This document shows, piece after piece, positions 13,020-25,608 of a stretch of DNA of 64,000 nt. Origin of the DNA: Isoetes taiwanensis (Eukaryota; Streptophyta; Lycopodiopsida; Isoetales; Isoetaceae); NCBI GenBank assembly GCA_021234155.1, contig JAJEKV010000034.1, forward strand, positions 11,558,697 through 11,622,696, read 5' to 3'. The notes under the pieces are model-generated. The model was not told the DNA's origin. It saw only the letters and a list, made by a program, of their open reading frames with translations, and ran no database searches. The position numbers were made by a program, and so were the translations under genes. Positions within the stretch are counted from its first letter, which is position 1. Each line of letters starts with the position of its first letter.

Positions 13020-13259
13020 GACGAGAAGTTGTTAAGGTGAATGAAGGTTGTGGAATCGTACGACCTTTGACTCGGATGGTGTCCCAAGAATGCAGAATTC
13101 TACTTGGATGTCCGCAATGAAATAAGACAGACGGGCCACCGGAGGATGAGAAAGAATTTTGTATTTCTTGGAGATAGGGAAGTGGCCTTCGGCCAAGGCA
13201 GGAGGTAAGGTTTAAGGCTCTGTGGTGACGAGGTTACTATCAAGGTGGTTGGAGAGCCC
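13020..13259 (+). pseudogene. 5' end of transposase-like gene, cut at the duplication boundary (copy 1)
   Basis: The sequence beginning near ATGGAAAGGACGAG corresponds to the start of the transposase-like gene at 50406 and is followed by the shared pieces reading GHSEDEKEFVF-like and EVTIKVVGEP-like. It stops at 13259, where the sequence switches to something unrelated, so only the first 80 codons or so exist here. It is a useful marker of the duplication breakpoint. Confidence 0.5.
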
Positions 13260-14160
13260 AGTTCGGATTTGCTAGTCGCTTCTCCATCGAGGTTGCAACC
13301 CGCTACTGCTGGATCCCCACCTACTTGATGGTTTAGACGTTGCGCTTCCTAAGGTGCTATGTCGCTTCAGCCTGTGGTACCTTCTTAGTTGCACTTAATC
13401 GCCTACGCTTTGATCCTCCTCTATTGCCTTCTATGGATTCTTCCTGCAATCGATACTTGGCTTCTCCTTCTAATTGTTGGTACGAGTACTTGATGAAGTC
13501 ATTGTCTAGTTGTTGAAAGCATATTTCATCGCTATGTACCTTTTGTAAGTGTATCTCCATCTAACACACACATGTCAAGGCATCTCCATCTAACATGCAT
13601 GTTACAAGTATCACCATATCGCCACCAAGGCGTGATTAATGCTGAGAGGTTGCTCTCGCTGGACTGCTGATGCCCGGGGTCGCCCCAAAGAATTCCTCGA
13701 CTCTCTCGGCTTCTGGCCGAGGTCGGTCATAGCTCCTCAAGATGTCGGGCCATTCCTCTCCTATTGTTGAGAGGACACTCATGTCATAAGGTTGTCGGGT
13801 TGTCACGCCATGAGGTAGGCCCCATCCCAAGATGCCATCATGCAAAATTCCTAGATCTTTTGTTGAGTAGAGGCATTTAATATCAAGGAGGGATCCTTTT
13901 GTTTGTTAGGTCGCTTCGCGCTTTGCCGCCCGAAGGCCCCAGTGCCTGCGCGGAGCAACCTCGCGCAATCCCAAACTTTCACTGGAATATCAGCAACCAA
14001 AGCGAGTCTTTCTGCCCCAGCCACCGGTGCCGGTGAGTTATAATGAAGATGCAGACTTGTCCCGAGTCTCGATGGAAAGAACGATTATAACGAGGAGGAC
14101 AAGTAAGACTTGGGAACTTTGACGGTGGCGCGATCTTAAGCTAATTTTCAATTTCGCAGA
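13260..14160. other. Unrecognised sequence with two minus-strand frames
   Basis: Minus-strand frames at 13357-13560 (67 codons; contains GSKRRRLSATKK, a basic patch) and 13636-13845 (69 codons; contains GEEWPDILRSYDRPRPEAE). Both have protein-like composition and lie on the same strand 75 bases apart, so they could be exons of one gene. I do not recognise them and see no supporting domain. Confidence 0.25.
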
Positions 14161-16600
14161 ATTTGAGTCATGAAGATGATTTCTGTTTTGAGCATACAAA
14201 TAGCCTTTGTTGTCATCTCACACCAAAAGAGAACAATGCCGAATTGCCATCGTTTGCAGTTATTGCAAATTATCATCCGGACAAGTATTTTTTTAGTTTG
14301 TTTTGTATTGTTTTTTCTATTTGTTTATTATTTATTTATAATCGGTTTTCAAGAGGCTCATATTGGCCCAACAATATTTCCAAACGAATAAAAGTTATGG
14401 GCGCTTTTATTTCTGATATCTCAGAACAAGAGTCGCCGTGTATCTTCCACAATACACGATGTCTATGAAGCGTAGTGTTCACCAAAAATAGGGAAACTTA
14501 ATACGGTCATAGAAACCGAAATCAAGGGCGAACAAGAAGTTTATTTTTATTTTTATTTCTCTGTTTACTGGAATTTATTTCATTTGCTAACTTAGTTTAT
14601 TCCAAGGTGTATGATCGTAGGTAAAGACATTTAGGTTGCTAATGTCGCGGCGAGCATCGGGCCAAGAAAACCGATGAGGATGATTACGGCAATCTCTTTA
14701 ATCATCCAAACATACCTTTAGTGAAATGTACCAAGGTAAGGGAAACACATGCTGGTACACTGGCCGTGCCAGTTCTTTTGGTCCGTGTATGTTCTCCTTT
14801 TATTGCTGCGGCCGCTTCGCTTTTTTCTCTATCTTCTTCGCATTAAGAACTTAAAGTATTTACAGTGGTGAGCAGTCGGTAAGTATCCGATGATAAACCA
14901 CCTTCGAGTGAACCCCGCCAGGGTTGATTAACGGATGGATCAGAAAGTGCTAAATAATAAACCTGAGTAGTAGTAAAGCATTGTACACGATAACGCTGGT
15001 AAGAACAGCAAATGTATGTTATAGCAAAGAAGTAATACCGGTTTGATTAATCCAAGGTCTACCGTTGAGCTTCAATGGAGACACACAAAGATTTTCCGGA
15101 TTACCAGCGCTCATGATTCTTCCTCGTGGACTCTTTATTCTCTCGATTGTTCAGCCAGTCATTCCCTGTGGTTTTATGCTTTACTCAAACGACTTTGTTC
15201 TACCCGACCTAGTATACAACGAAGCTACATATAGTTGGAAAATGACAAATAAGAGTTCGAAATAAACACATCTACATCGCCTGGAATGATACCTGATTCC
15301 GAATCCGAGGTTGGATCGCAATGTATTGGTTTGATCACCGCTGGTCCATTTGAACAAACCATTGACTAATAAATGCATCGATTTTGAGGTACTGCTTTTA
15401 GGCAAATTGTTTTGAGGCATTAAAAGTGCATTGAAACCTGCAGCATCTCGACTTGAACAAAGATGTACTTAGGCTACTGTAAGCGCTGCTTAAACCTACA
15501 AATCTAAAATACCCTGCTTTTAAACAATTAGCCAAAATTTACGCTACCACCAAACCTACAAACCAAAAAAAATAATTCGCTTTAACAATTGCCAAATTCA
15601 GAATTTGGCCCCTCGTATTTAACACCTTTATAGCAGAAAATCGCTAGGAAAGGTCTACCACCATAGTAGAAAATCACCAAGTAGGGGAAAAAAAAAAAAA
15701 AGGTCTACTCACTATAGTAGAAAAAATCAACCGTTAGGGACAAAGGTCTACCGTGGAAAATGGATATATATTAACGACGAAATACGTGAGTAATAACCCA
15801 TTGTAAGAGATACGCGCACGCATCAAGGCCTCGTCGCTGGCTCGCGATGAAAGAGGCGTACCGCTTAAACGAGAAAGATTGATTCACCAATTTTGTCCAG
15901 TGAGTTTGAATTGCCCGCTTATTCTCGTGATTGCGAGTTTCGCAGACAATAAGGGCCTTTTGAATTCTCGCCATAAGTTGTTACTAAGCAAATAGAAGAG
16001 GGTGGAAACCCAGCATAGGTCCTGCCTAATTTTGTTGAAATTAGAAGGTTTTCAACCTTCTTTTACATCTTTCTGAAGAGAAGTTAGTTTTTTCTCTATG
16101 ACAATGGAAAATTTAAAGGTAGCAATACGTGAGATTTAGGCTAAGACCGCTACATGAAAGGCTATTGATGCTATTGTGACTCCCTGCCATCCTAGCTTCA
16201 TGACTCCCCTCGAGTTCCCCGATGCGATATGCTCACTCTTGCTCATGTTGTGGCGGTGTATAATGACATCTGACAACCCCAGATGCAAAGTTTGCAATGC
16301 CCGCTACCAAATCCTCGTCTTAGGATCGCCTCATATCACATCACAAAGAAAGATAAAGATGTTACTTTCAGTTCCTCCCGGCTTAAGATTTTACTGTTAA
16401 ATTATGTAAATGCAAAGCATTATCTTACTGAGAAGCTCCATCTCGAAAGTATCGGCGGGTGTCAGAGAAGACATGAAGATGCGTAAAAGCATCGGGTGTG
16501 TCTACCATGCTCTACCCAACAACAAATTCAGCCTCGTGCTCCAAAAAGATTCTACAATGGAGGTAAATGGAGGTGGACCTTGCCTTAGCATGGCTGGGCA
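14160..16600 (+). repeat. Diverged duplicate A of the zinc-finger gene region
   Basis: Collinear with 19690-21790 at an offset falling from about 5.5 to 5.2 kb. Both begin with a gaagatgatttc...cataca block, share ttctgatatctc and gagtaataacccattgtaag landmarks, and include the ZNF830-like exons. Divergence is much greater than between the 13 kb copies. Copy A also has a short tandem expansion at 15640-15760 (three units of ggtctac...atagtagaaaatc) where copy B has about one. Confidence 0.75.
15810..16570 (+). pseudogene. ZNF830/CCDC16-like zinc-finger gene, degraded copy A
   Basis: The first coding exon is recognisable only by alignment to copy B: the ATG is replaced by an ata-cgc-like string at about 15809-15815, but the stretch encoding MKEA..KREKIDSP and the donor gtgag after cca at about 15900 remain. 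The zinc-finger exon (16260-16350) retains the codons for tgcaaagtttgcaatgc (CKVCN) and catatcacatcacaa (HITSQ), with shifts between them. Without a start codon or continuous frame this copy looks non-functional as read, although the error pattern of the window could also explain much of the damage. Confidence 0.55.
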
Positions 16601-19300
16601 AGGCTCCCTATATAGTGGCTGAATTCCAGATCTCGTCATTGCGTAAGGGCCAATGACCGCGCGGATCTCGACACTCCGTGGTCGCAGGATAATGCACTCC
16701 ATAGGGACGCCCGGTGGTTTGAGGATTTGGGGGGTCGTCGATACCTAATGTGGTCGCCGGTGAGCCACGATCTTCGAAGCACCGAAGCATACCGCTTTAA
16801 CGAAGGGATTCCTCCTGCCTTCATCGTGACTGGGAGATATAACCCGAGTAGTCTCATAGGCGTGACTTCCATGAGATTGCGCTCCTGAAGCGCTACAACC
16901 ACGCCAGTAGTATGATTCATCCTATCCAAAGTGTACATGAGGGGTGATGGAGTGGACTTACCTTTAGCTTATTGCTCGGCGCGTTTAACGCTGCATTAAG
17001 CAATTTATTCTGTCTGTTGATATCCCGAGGCCCGGCCTCGTACTTCGATACTCATTGAGTCTAAGCCTGATTAGATCTTTATTTTGATGCATTTGTTATG
17101 TTCCTCTATTATGAGGTGTTGTACTATTGATGGATGTGGCCAATGTCGGTGGCGATATTTTATTTATTGTGTATTAACCGCTAACTTTTATATGTTTTCA
17201 CTATATAGGATTCCATAAAGCGCGTGGGACAAATGACACCTCCATGCCTTCATTCGACACTTAGCTTATCACTGGTCCGAGGCGCGCATAAACGGCCTTC
17301 AGGTAATGTAGTCGCCATGGAGAGGAATTTCCCATATTTATACAATGGGGGCATCGTGCTAGGTTTGGGGAGCCAGCCATACCATTTCAGAGGTTGAAGG
17401 GTTTTCTTCCCCATGTTGGGCTACTAAGATTTGGCATAATATATGCAAACCTTTTATTTTGCATGTTTAAGGAGCTTATCGGTAGTTAAAAGTCAATCTC
17501 CCCTTTTTGGTCGAGGGTTTAGCTTTTTCATTCCATGATGTGCATGGTATGGAAAAAGAAAGATCGGACGCTTATATGGACAGATGGTGTCGGTGACGTG
17601 ATCTTCCGCCGCTCGCCTGGCCCCAGCTTCCGGCATTTGGAGCCGCATCCGGTAAGTAGTTGTTCTTTCATGTAATTTGTCAAGGTTCATCTTGGTCTCA
17701 AGAGTTGAGTCTAAGGATGTCATTTATTTCTATGCCTCGCAGTAATCTTGATCTGTCTGGCTTGGCGGGTGCTCTTCGGATCTTCCGTAGTTTTGCTTTG
17801 GTGGGGTCGGTGGGATACGAAATTCCGGAGTCGATTCCTTTAAAGAAGGTGGAGTTAAGACGAGGATATCATGGTTTTTGGGGTTACAAGTGTAGACTTT
17901 GGTGCTTTTGTAGTTTGGCAATGGGATTTTGGGTTCTTTTGAGGGAAAATCTCCATCGCCGCTGAGGGCAGTTCCACGCCCATTCGATCCATTAATCGCA
18001 GGAACTTCCATGAATTGCTTGGAGCCCATTCTGGTGAGCATGGTTTGCTTTCCATGACAAGCCATTAAGGTTTGCTACCGATGCTTTGTATTTTGTTTTA
18101 TTTTTAGCCTAGAAATGCTGCTCATAATAGCTATCTATAATCCATGAGTTCAAACCATGGTTGGCGTAAAAATCCTGTTTATTGCGAAAGACCGCTTTTA
18201 GACCACATGTTCAATCGAGACCACAGGAAATGGCAACCTACTTTCTCACAAAATATTTGGTAACTATGGATTCGCATTACTTGCTAATATGCTACCACTC
18301 AATGGTTTCATCAATAACTTCGACGCCATTGATAAAACCCATGATAAGCAACCGTTTGGAGTCATAAATGGTTCAATATGAACTAAGCATTTATGTGCTT
18401 AGGAAACCGCTCTACCGCCTCGAAAGCCAAGGTTATCAAAGGTCGCTTAATACCGGAATCTCTGCTAGCCCAGTTCTTAACGTAGAACTCCATCGTGTGG
18501 AGCTCGCCAAAATTCACCAATTGCAAAATATTAATTTTTTCCGCACTTTTCCTCCCCCCTTCTTTTCTTGCTCGGCTATGGCGAGTTCCGTATTTGGCAA
18601 TGGTGCTACATCATTTTGAGGCGCTTTGACCATTGTATGAATTTTCGAAGCCATTGCGGAGGCCGGCGCTTTGCCTTATATCAGAGTTTTTCCATTAGGA
18701 GAGCTTCTTGAAGATCAAGGTATGTTTATTTGTCAGAGGCAAGTTTCTTCGGGCTGCGGTTTTGCCTCCTTTTATAGTTTTGCCTTCGTGGTTTGTTGTT
18801 TTAACAAATGCTTCTATTTTCTTCTTGCAAGTGATCCCCGGCGCCACTGACACTGACCGTTTATTGTTCTCAATTTCTTGCTTTATTCCTCGACACTTCT
18901 CAAGGTCTACAGAAAGTGGTGCAAAGGTTATCATCGCCGCGAGGTTGCGCTTATTGACTTCCTTTGCTAAGGGATCCCCGTATTCAAAGCTCCAGCCGGA
19001 GGTTTCAGGGCTGAGGTTTTGTGTTGCGCCTACGCAAACCCACATGCATTTCTATGGTAGGTGCCCAGATGTTTTTTATGCATAGATTAATATATGTATG
19101 TTTAATGTGCATTTATGTTTTGTGTTTTGCATGCAATAGACCAATACATTTAATTTCCATATAATAGGAGCCGATGACAAATGGAGAAAGCAAGGTTATT
19201 GTTTTGACTAGCCCTTGCTTATGCCGGCCAGGCACAAATTCTCTTTTCCCTTTGGATTTGAGCCCCGAGATGAACATTCTCCGGACCTAATATGCTTGAG
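16600..19300. other. Unrecognised region with several open frames on both strands
   Basis: The best candidates are minus-strand frames at 17730-18065 (111 codons, proline- and lysine-rich, with LPNYKSTKVYTCNPKNHDIL) and 17493-17723 (76 codons), and a pair of overlapping frames on opposite strands at 18695-19085. In that pair the minus frame (116 codons; hydrophilic, with GKTIKGGKTAARRNLPL) looks more protein-like than the plus frame. None matches a family I know, and there is no clear promoter or intron evidence. Confidence 0.3.
17730..18065 (-). CDS. Unrecognised open frame, 111 codons
   Basis: Starts at an ATG (MACHGKQTMLTRMGSKQF) and ends with QTDQDYCEA. Rich in Pro, Lys, Ser and Thr, with no predicted membrane segment by eye and no simple repeat. 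The minus frame at 17493-17723 follows it directly and could be a second exon. No homology is recognised. It could equally be a chance frame in repeat DNA. Confidence 0.2.
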   Translation of the reverse strand: MACHGKQTMLTRMGSKQFMEVPAINGSNGRGTALSGDGDFPSKEPKIPLPNYKSTKVYTCNPKNHDILVLTPPSLKESTPEFRIPPTPPKQNYGRSEEHPPSQTDQDYCEA

Positions 19301-19700
19301 GATCTAGATGGTTGTCGAGGAGAAGTTAATCCAGAGCAACCAAAGCTTCTCAGAGGTGGAGAGTTTGTTGAAGGATTTAAAGGAGCCCCATGAGCCAAGA
19401 GTTTTATTGAGCCTCCAAATTGAAGGAGTTCACCGACTTAGATGAGCAGACATGTCCGGGGAAGTGGATAAGGGAAAAGACAGTCATGAAGCAAAACCAA
19501 TTGGGCTAGGAGGAAGCTCGATGCTTGAGATCATTTATGAAGGATGGTCGGGATTATTGTTCACCCATCAATACCGATTGAAGAAATACCACATCTAGAA
19601 GTGAATGAGATGGTGGTTATGTTCCCGCTGCTGCGTGAGGAAGAAAAGACTATTGCTCTTTCCTTCCGCTTTTTACCTGCTAACTGAGTTATGAAGATGA
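19300..19700 (+). other. Coding-like stretch, unrecognised
   Basis: With one or two frame changes this reads EVESLLKDLKEPHEPRVLL, then SSMLEIIYEGWSGLLFTHQY, then EVNEMVVMFPLL. The composition and codon texture are protein-like and + strand, just upstream of the duplicated zinc-finger region, so it may be an exon of a neighbouring gene. I cannot name it. Confidence 0.25.
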
Positions 19701-21790
19701 TTTCGCTTTGACATACAAACAAACCGCTCGTCATCCCAACCAAAGGAGAATGTCAAAGGCCAAGGTCATCGTTTCTGCGTGCTCTTGCAAATTATCTACG
19801 GATGTAAGTATTTTTATTTTTAGTTTGTTTTTGTATTGCTTCTTTTCCCATTTGTTTATTTGTTTACACTGTGATTTTCAAGAGGTCGATACTTAATAAT
19901 ATTTCAAAATGGATAAAAGTTATGGGGCGCTTTATTTCTGATATCTGCAACAAGAGTGGTCAGTGTCTTTGTCATTAACGATATTCTATGGCGAAAGTGT
20001 TCCCCAAAATAGGAAACTTAACGTCATAGGAAACCGAAGTTGTATGAATAATAAGCTTGTCTTTTTATTTTATTTCTTCTTGTTTATTGAATTTATTTCA
20101 TTTGCTAACTTAGTTATTTGGCGATATGATCGTAAGAAAGACATTTAGGTTAACGCTATATGAGCTGCCAACGAAACCATATGACAATGATGGTAATCTC
20201 ACTTTATCCAAACGCATTTAGTGAAATGATCAAGGCAAGGAAAAATAATATGCCGGTAGTCATTCGCCAAAGGCTCGGGCTTCAGTCCGTGCATATTCTC
20301 CCTTATTGTTGGCGCTTATATCTTCTCGCAAAAAGTATTTGCGTGTGGTCTCGGCCCGGTGGATATCATCCGGATGATAAACCACCTCCCGAGCTTAACC
20401 TATGAGAGTTGATAGTGGATTGGACGAAGCAAACAACATTAAACCCTCGATAGCAAGACGGGTATCTGATGATTTTCTCGCGATTCTTTGATTCTTTGAT
20501 TGTTCTAGCTAGTCATTCCTTGTGGGAGACAATGTTTAACAACCGCATCTTTAGTTCCCCTTTATCTGTGGTACAAATGAAGCACATGGGAGGTCTAGCA
20601 AATAATAACAAGATTTGAATGTACTTGTTTGATCACAACTGGCCCTCAATGATGTTTAATCAATGTATTGTTTGATCAATTGGTGGTCCATTTTGGAAAC
20701 AAACTATTTGATCACTATCGATCGATTTTGAGGTATTATTTTGAAGTAAATTGTTTTGAGGCATGAAAGTGCATTGATACCGTTAATTCTCGACTTGAAC
20801 AAAATTTTATCGGTATTCTTGGCGGCTGGCAAAGCGGCGCCGCCAACCACAACCCAAAAATACCTTTTAAAACAATTAAGCCAAAATTTACAACGCCACT
20901 TTGAAACCACCACAACCCAAAAATACCTGTTTTAAAAAATTAATCCAAAAATCCAGGAATTTTGGCTCCATGCCATGGTGGTTTACGATCATAGTAGAAA
21001 ATCGACAGAGTAATAACCCATTGTAAGATATGGATGCGTCGACCAAGGCCTTGCTGCGGGCTCGCATGAAAGAGGCAGCTGCCAAACGTGAGAAAAAGAT
21101 TGATTCACCACTTGTCCGGTGAGTTTTGAATTGCCCGCTTTTATTCTCAGTATTGCTTTAGAGTTTCGCACAAATAAGGCCTTTGAATCTCCGCTACAAG
21201 TTGTTACGCCAAGTAGCAGAAAGAGGGTCGAAAAACTGTTAGCATAGGTCTGTCTAGGCCTTTGTTGAAATTATGAAGGTTTTCTTTGAGAAGTTTAGTT
21301 TTTTTCTATGACAATGGAAAATTAAAGGTAGCACATGTGAGATTTAGGCCAAGACCTGCTACATGAAAGGCTATTGGACATTGTTTTTAAATGAGATTCA
21401 GCTGATGCTATTGCACTTATTAATCTAGCTTCATGACTTTGAGAGTTCCCTGATGCGCATATGCTCACATGCTCATGTGCTGTGGCAGGTATAATGACAT
21501 CGACAACCTGTATGCAAAGTTTGCAACGTCGCAGTCAAATCTGAAGTCTTGTGGACTGCTCATATCACATCACGGCAGCATAAAGATGTTACTCGAGTTC
21601 CCTCCTGCTTTTTAAGATTTAATGTTAAATTATGTAAATGCAAAGCATTACTCCATTGAGAGGGAAGCCCATCCTATTAGAGTTTCCTTGCAGGCTGTAG
21701 AAGATATGAAGATGCAAAAAGCACTGGGTGTGGCCTAATATAAAAAGCTCTACCCAACAAAAATCAAAGCCCTGTGCCGCCCAACAGATT
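19690..21790 (+). repeat. Diverged duplicate B of the zinc-finger gene region
   Basis: Collinear partner of 14160-16600. This copy retains an ATG and a readable first exon of the zinc-finger gene, and continues beyond the duplicated part into the 3' exons of that gene (to about 23100), which copy A appears to lack. Confidence 0.75.
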
Positions 21791-23104
21791 CTACAAATTC
21801 ACCAATTGTCACCAAGTGGAGAACCTTCCACTGCTCTTCCTCCTGACTTTTGATGATCATAATAGCAAGCTTAGCGCATAGCAGGTTATACCCAAATGTT
21901 TAACTTTGGACTTGATATTTAACTAAACTAAAAGTTCCTGATAACTGTGGTTTATTTTAGAAGTAAATACCCAAGTCACCGCTGGTCCTATCAGCCCTGG
22001 TCCCTCAACAACAGGTCCTACAGTGATTGGATGCGTTTATCAATGAAAAGAGAGAAGCTGTGAGTGATGCAACTGTTCCAAGCTAGAAAACAAGATCCTG
22101 TCAAGACAAGTTATCATCTCTAGGGTCGCTGCCTGGAAGGATTTTTTGACAATGTAGATGCAGATCATAAAGCACGGACTGGAGCCTCCTAATATGATAC
22201 ATTCAGTAAGAAAATAATATACCCTGTTTTGTGATTTGTTAATTTTGTCATTCAAAAAAACCTTGTTGATTTATACTGAAGAATGAAAGCAGCCCCCGTG
22301 CTCAGGCATTATGTAAATTTTCACCCTAGTTACAAAATTTAGGAGACAACAGGCAAGTTATTTACAGATGACTTGATGGCACAGAAAATAATGTGCCTAC
22401 AGAAAATAATCTCATCCATTTCCCCATTTGTTCATAGGCTTGATTTGGATATTAATGCTGGTGCCAATTTTTTGTTTCCCCTTTATGTTTATATTTCCTT
22501 ATTAATCCACAATCTCTTTACATCCTCATCTGGGGTGCTAAAAATATATTTAATGGTATCGTTGTTAGGATGAATATAAGAGTTTTGAAATTAATTCAGG
22601 AAGATTTGAAGGAAGTTGAATATCGGAAGAGGAAGAGGAGGTGAACACTTTACCCATGTTATGTTATAGGAGAAAAAACTTTTGTTATAGGAGAAAACTT
22701 TTTATTTTAAAAGATATTACAGCCTTAGAACCTGTGGTATTGACTACATCTCATGATTTTGCTTTTTATCAGTTTGAGGGTCATGGAAGACAGAGAAGAA
22801 AGAGAAACAATCCTCAACAAAGGTCAGTTGGTTAGAATAGCTCTGAACCCATGCATTCTATTCTACTGTATGCATTACAGGGAGCTCCTGGAGGAATTGG
22901 GAATGTTCAAAAAAGGCAGAAAAAAAAAAGAACAAAACAGTTAATATAGATGTTATTGATGAGGCAGATAGAAATTTAAAGCAGGAACATGAAGCAGATG
23001 TTGAATCATCAAGCAATGAGGAGGAAGATCCAGAAGATGATGAGAATGCAGATGATCTTTTCTTTGATTACGGTTGTTTGTGGTTCATACAGTCTTTGAC
23101 ATAA
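21030..23104 (+). CDS. ZNF830/CCDC16-like C2H2 zinc-finger protein, multi-exon, with frame breaks
   Basis: The ZNF830 (CCDC16) family is a set of conserved nuclear proteins linked to pre-mRNA processing and genome maintenance. Exon 1 (21030-21118) starts MDASTKALLRARMKEAAAK and ends IDSPLVR at a GT donor, as in the family. Exon 2 starts after AG at 21488; after one missing base it reads QPVCKVCNVAVKSEVLW, then HITSRQH, giving the C-x2-C-x12-H-x5-H finger with the typical KSE.LW.AH..SR.H signature. Later parts read LPPDF and DDHNSK (about 21825-21865), IQEDLKEVEY then an EEEEEVN run (22592-22645), MEDREERET (22782-22808), ELLEELGMF (22880-22906) and an acidic tail ESSSNEEEDPEDDENADD (23002-23060). 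Exon order and the acidic C-terminus fit the family. At least three single-base breaks interrupt the frame. They may be sequencing errors, so activity is undecided. Confidence 0.7.
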
Positions 23105-23460
23105 CTTTTTCTTTGTTCTCTTTGAGCTTTCAACAGTGTCTCTGAGGCTGGCGCACTGCACACTGGTGGCATACCTGCGCAAGCTCAACTCAAGTTTATC
23201 ATCATCTTGTTGGCCCCAAATCTGATTGTAACGCCACCGCTGGATTTGAGATCCATGTTCTCCAAGAATGGAATTTTAAAGTTTGTTTCAAAACCGTGGA
23301 ATTATATCAGAATGCTGCTCTTATGATATATGATGCTGTTGCTGAGACAAAAATTATGCCAAAAGGAAAGAAGAGAAGCCCGCAGCAAGCTGCTGCCAAG
23401 CTATTTGCTATATTGTTCCTTCACATATTAGGCACGGTGGAGGTTTGGCATGTATCCTGA
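23105..23460 (+). other. Coding-like fragment downstream of the zinc-finger gene
   Basis: After a possible acceptor (caacag at about 23135) the sequence reads VSEAGALHTGGIPAQAQLK. After a shift it reads SDCNATAGFEIHVLQEWNF and then VELYQNAALMIYDAV and MPKGKKRSPQQAAAKLFAIL. The last piece (basic patch followed by AA.K) faintly resembles the C-terminal helix of a double-stranded RNA-binding domain, but the conserved upstream part is not convincing. Product unknown. Confidence 0.3.
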
Positions 23461-25600
23461 GTACATTCTGATTCAATGGGGTGTGAATTGGCAAGGCACA
23501 AATAGCAATGATAGTTGTGAAGACTACATAACTAGCAAATAAGCCACTGGTAATTGGTAGTTGTGTAAGTGGTGTCTTGCTCAATGTTTCAAGGGCAACT
23601 CATAGTGCATTAACCATTGCAACATTTACAATGCCCATACGAGTTGATGTAATAATGCATCCCATAAACTTAAAACGCCGGGGGTAAGTATGGTAATGCT
23701 ACCCAAGTGCTTTAGGTGGTACATGCTCCAAGGAATTCTTTCCTTTTCAACGACCTTGAGTTGTTACTCTAGAAACAATATCATAACATATATATACAAG
23801 CTTTTGTACTATCAACAGGTCTACAAACCATGGTCCGCTTAACATCCGGGAACAAAATCTAAGTTTAAACATATAAAGCTTTAAAGTCGAGTGTCAAGAA
23901 TTACGTTAGAAGAAATCAAATCAAATTCAATTGAGTTTACTATGACCTCATAAGATGCACACCAATCGCCAATGCTTATCTCTATCTATCTTTTGATAGT
24001 TATTAACAGTATCGTAACAAACATAGTTATTCACTAATAGGTTGGCGGGTGATGGACACAACCACATACCCAAATTACCCCCCCAAGTTCAAGCAAGAAA
24101 GATTTTAAAAGAATTCTAGGCGGCCATCTCTAGTCTCCGCCTGATATTCTCACCCTAAAACTAACAACATAATAATGGTACAAAGGTAAAGGACTAACAT
24201 TAGCCAAAAAGAACATCTTATAAGGCATTGTTCGTAAAATCACTAGATAGCCAATCTTTGGACTCTATATGCCCAAAGGCATAGCTCAATCGTATCCAAA
24301 GGCTTCCCAATCACATTATAAGATCTAAATTTGTTTTGTAGCCTTGTCTAGTCTTTATGTAAAAAGCTTAGCAAAACCCTATCTTTGTCAAAAGTCGGAT
24401 GCAAATTGATGACGTTGAACTAGTAACACTAGCTCACTATTGTTTATTAAAAACTTCTCAGAAAGAATCGAAATTAAATTTGAATTTAAAGTAAAAGGGT
24501 GTATGAAGATTTTAGCATGGGATGTGGTTGATTTTTCATTACATTAATTATTTGCTAGAATTCAAGAAGTCAAAGTTTGCATTGGAGAAGTCATGCTCAC
24601 CATGGTGGGCAAGTACACTATGAAATTTTCAACAACTATTTATTTTCCTATGAGGATGCTTCAAAAAAAAGTTGCAATGCAATAACACAAAAAATAAGCC
24701 CCGCTTAATCTAAACATAATCTCTTTCTAATAGCAACTTGATTGCCCCCATCCCCTACATTCTCTCAAACTACCCTTAGATTTTTTTGCATTTCTAGGTT
24801 CTCTCTCAAGCTCAGGTTTAACGCATCATTTCCCTCATCATTTCTAAAATTATATGAAATTACATGAATATGTCCTTTGTCATAACTCCTTGAAAATTCT
24901 TTATGATTTCCATAAATTCCCATTAGATTCATCAAGATCATATAAAGATTCTTCAAGGTCTTTTTGCGAAAAACCTTTGCTTCCTCGTGATTTAGCTTAA
25001 AACGAAGGGTGTGGAATTTGTCGTAGCATTATTCTAAGAAAATCATCTAGTAGATTTATTGTTTTAAAAGCCATAAGCAGACTTTTGATCAGATGCATCC
25101 TACAAACATAAGAGTTCTTGCACAATGCATCATAGAGCCAAACATTGTTCTAAATCCATTCCTTGTAATAATGCACTTTAAAGTCTATGATGCGTAAAAA
25201 CACTTCAATTGTAACACCTCATGCAAAAAGTCTCAATACCGCAATGTTGATTTATTTTAAATACACTTAATTTTGACAACCTATATGGTGTTCCTAAAAT
25301 CACAATAAGAATTAGCACCAACTACAAATTAGTCAGCCCCAACTAAGTCTTTGTGTTGAGGCAAGGCCTGCATAAATAACTTAAAGACACAATGCTAGTT
25401 ATCATCAACACCTCTGTAATTGATCAAATATCAATATCAAAACATGGCATCTGTGACGCATAAAGCTTGGACAATAGTTGCTTATATGGCCTCCAATCCA
25501 TATCCATATTTTCTTGTTACTATTCGCCCGCCATGTAGATTTATATCCTTGCATTGAAAGAACTCAACCCCCGCTTTTAGAACGACGGGGAAGAACGCCA
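23460..25600. other. AT-rich DNA without recognisable features
   Basis: Only short frames on either strand (the longest is 63 codons at 24765-24956, minus), none with motifs. No repeat pair or terminal structure was noticed. Confidence 0.5.
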
Positions 25601-25608
25601 AACCAAAC

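Larger units (their letters stand above)
1..13259. repeat. Large direct duplication, copy 1 (left part cut by window start)
   Basis: The sequence from base 1 aligns collinearly with 37416 onward through to 13259/50651, where both copies stop matching in the middle of a transposase-like reading frame. Long stretches are identical (for example about 3000-3600 against 40380-40990), and the rest differs by small indels and substitutions clustered at CAG/CTG sites. Copy 1 is the more frame-broken of the two: the LINE, copia and candidate-exon frames open in copy 2 are interrupted here. The left limit is unknown because the window starts inside the repeat. It could be a recent segmental duplication or an assembly artefact such as two haplotypes or a collapsed and re-expanded repeat. 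Confidence 0.95.

Noticed and set aside
18708-19085. + strand frame of 125 codons
   Set aside because: It overlaps a more protein-like minus-strand frame; neither is recognised, so no gene is called on either strand.
23260-23420. Confident double-stranded RNA-binding domain
   Set aside because: Only the basic GKKRS..QAAAK-like end resembles the domain; the conserved first half is not visible, so it is left as unrecognised.
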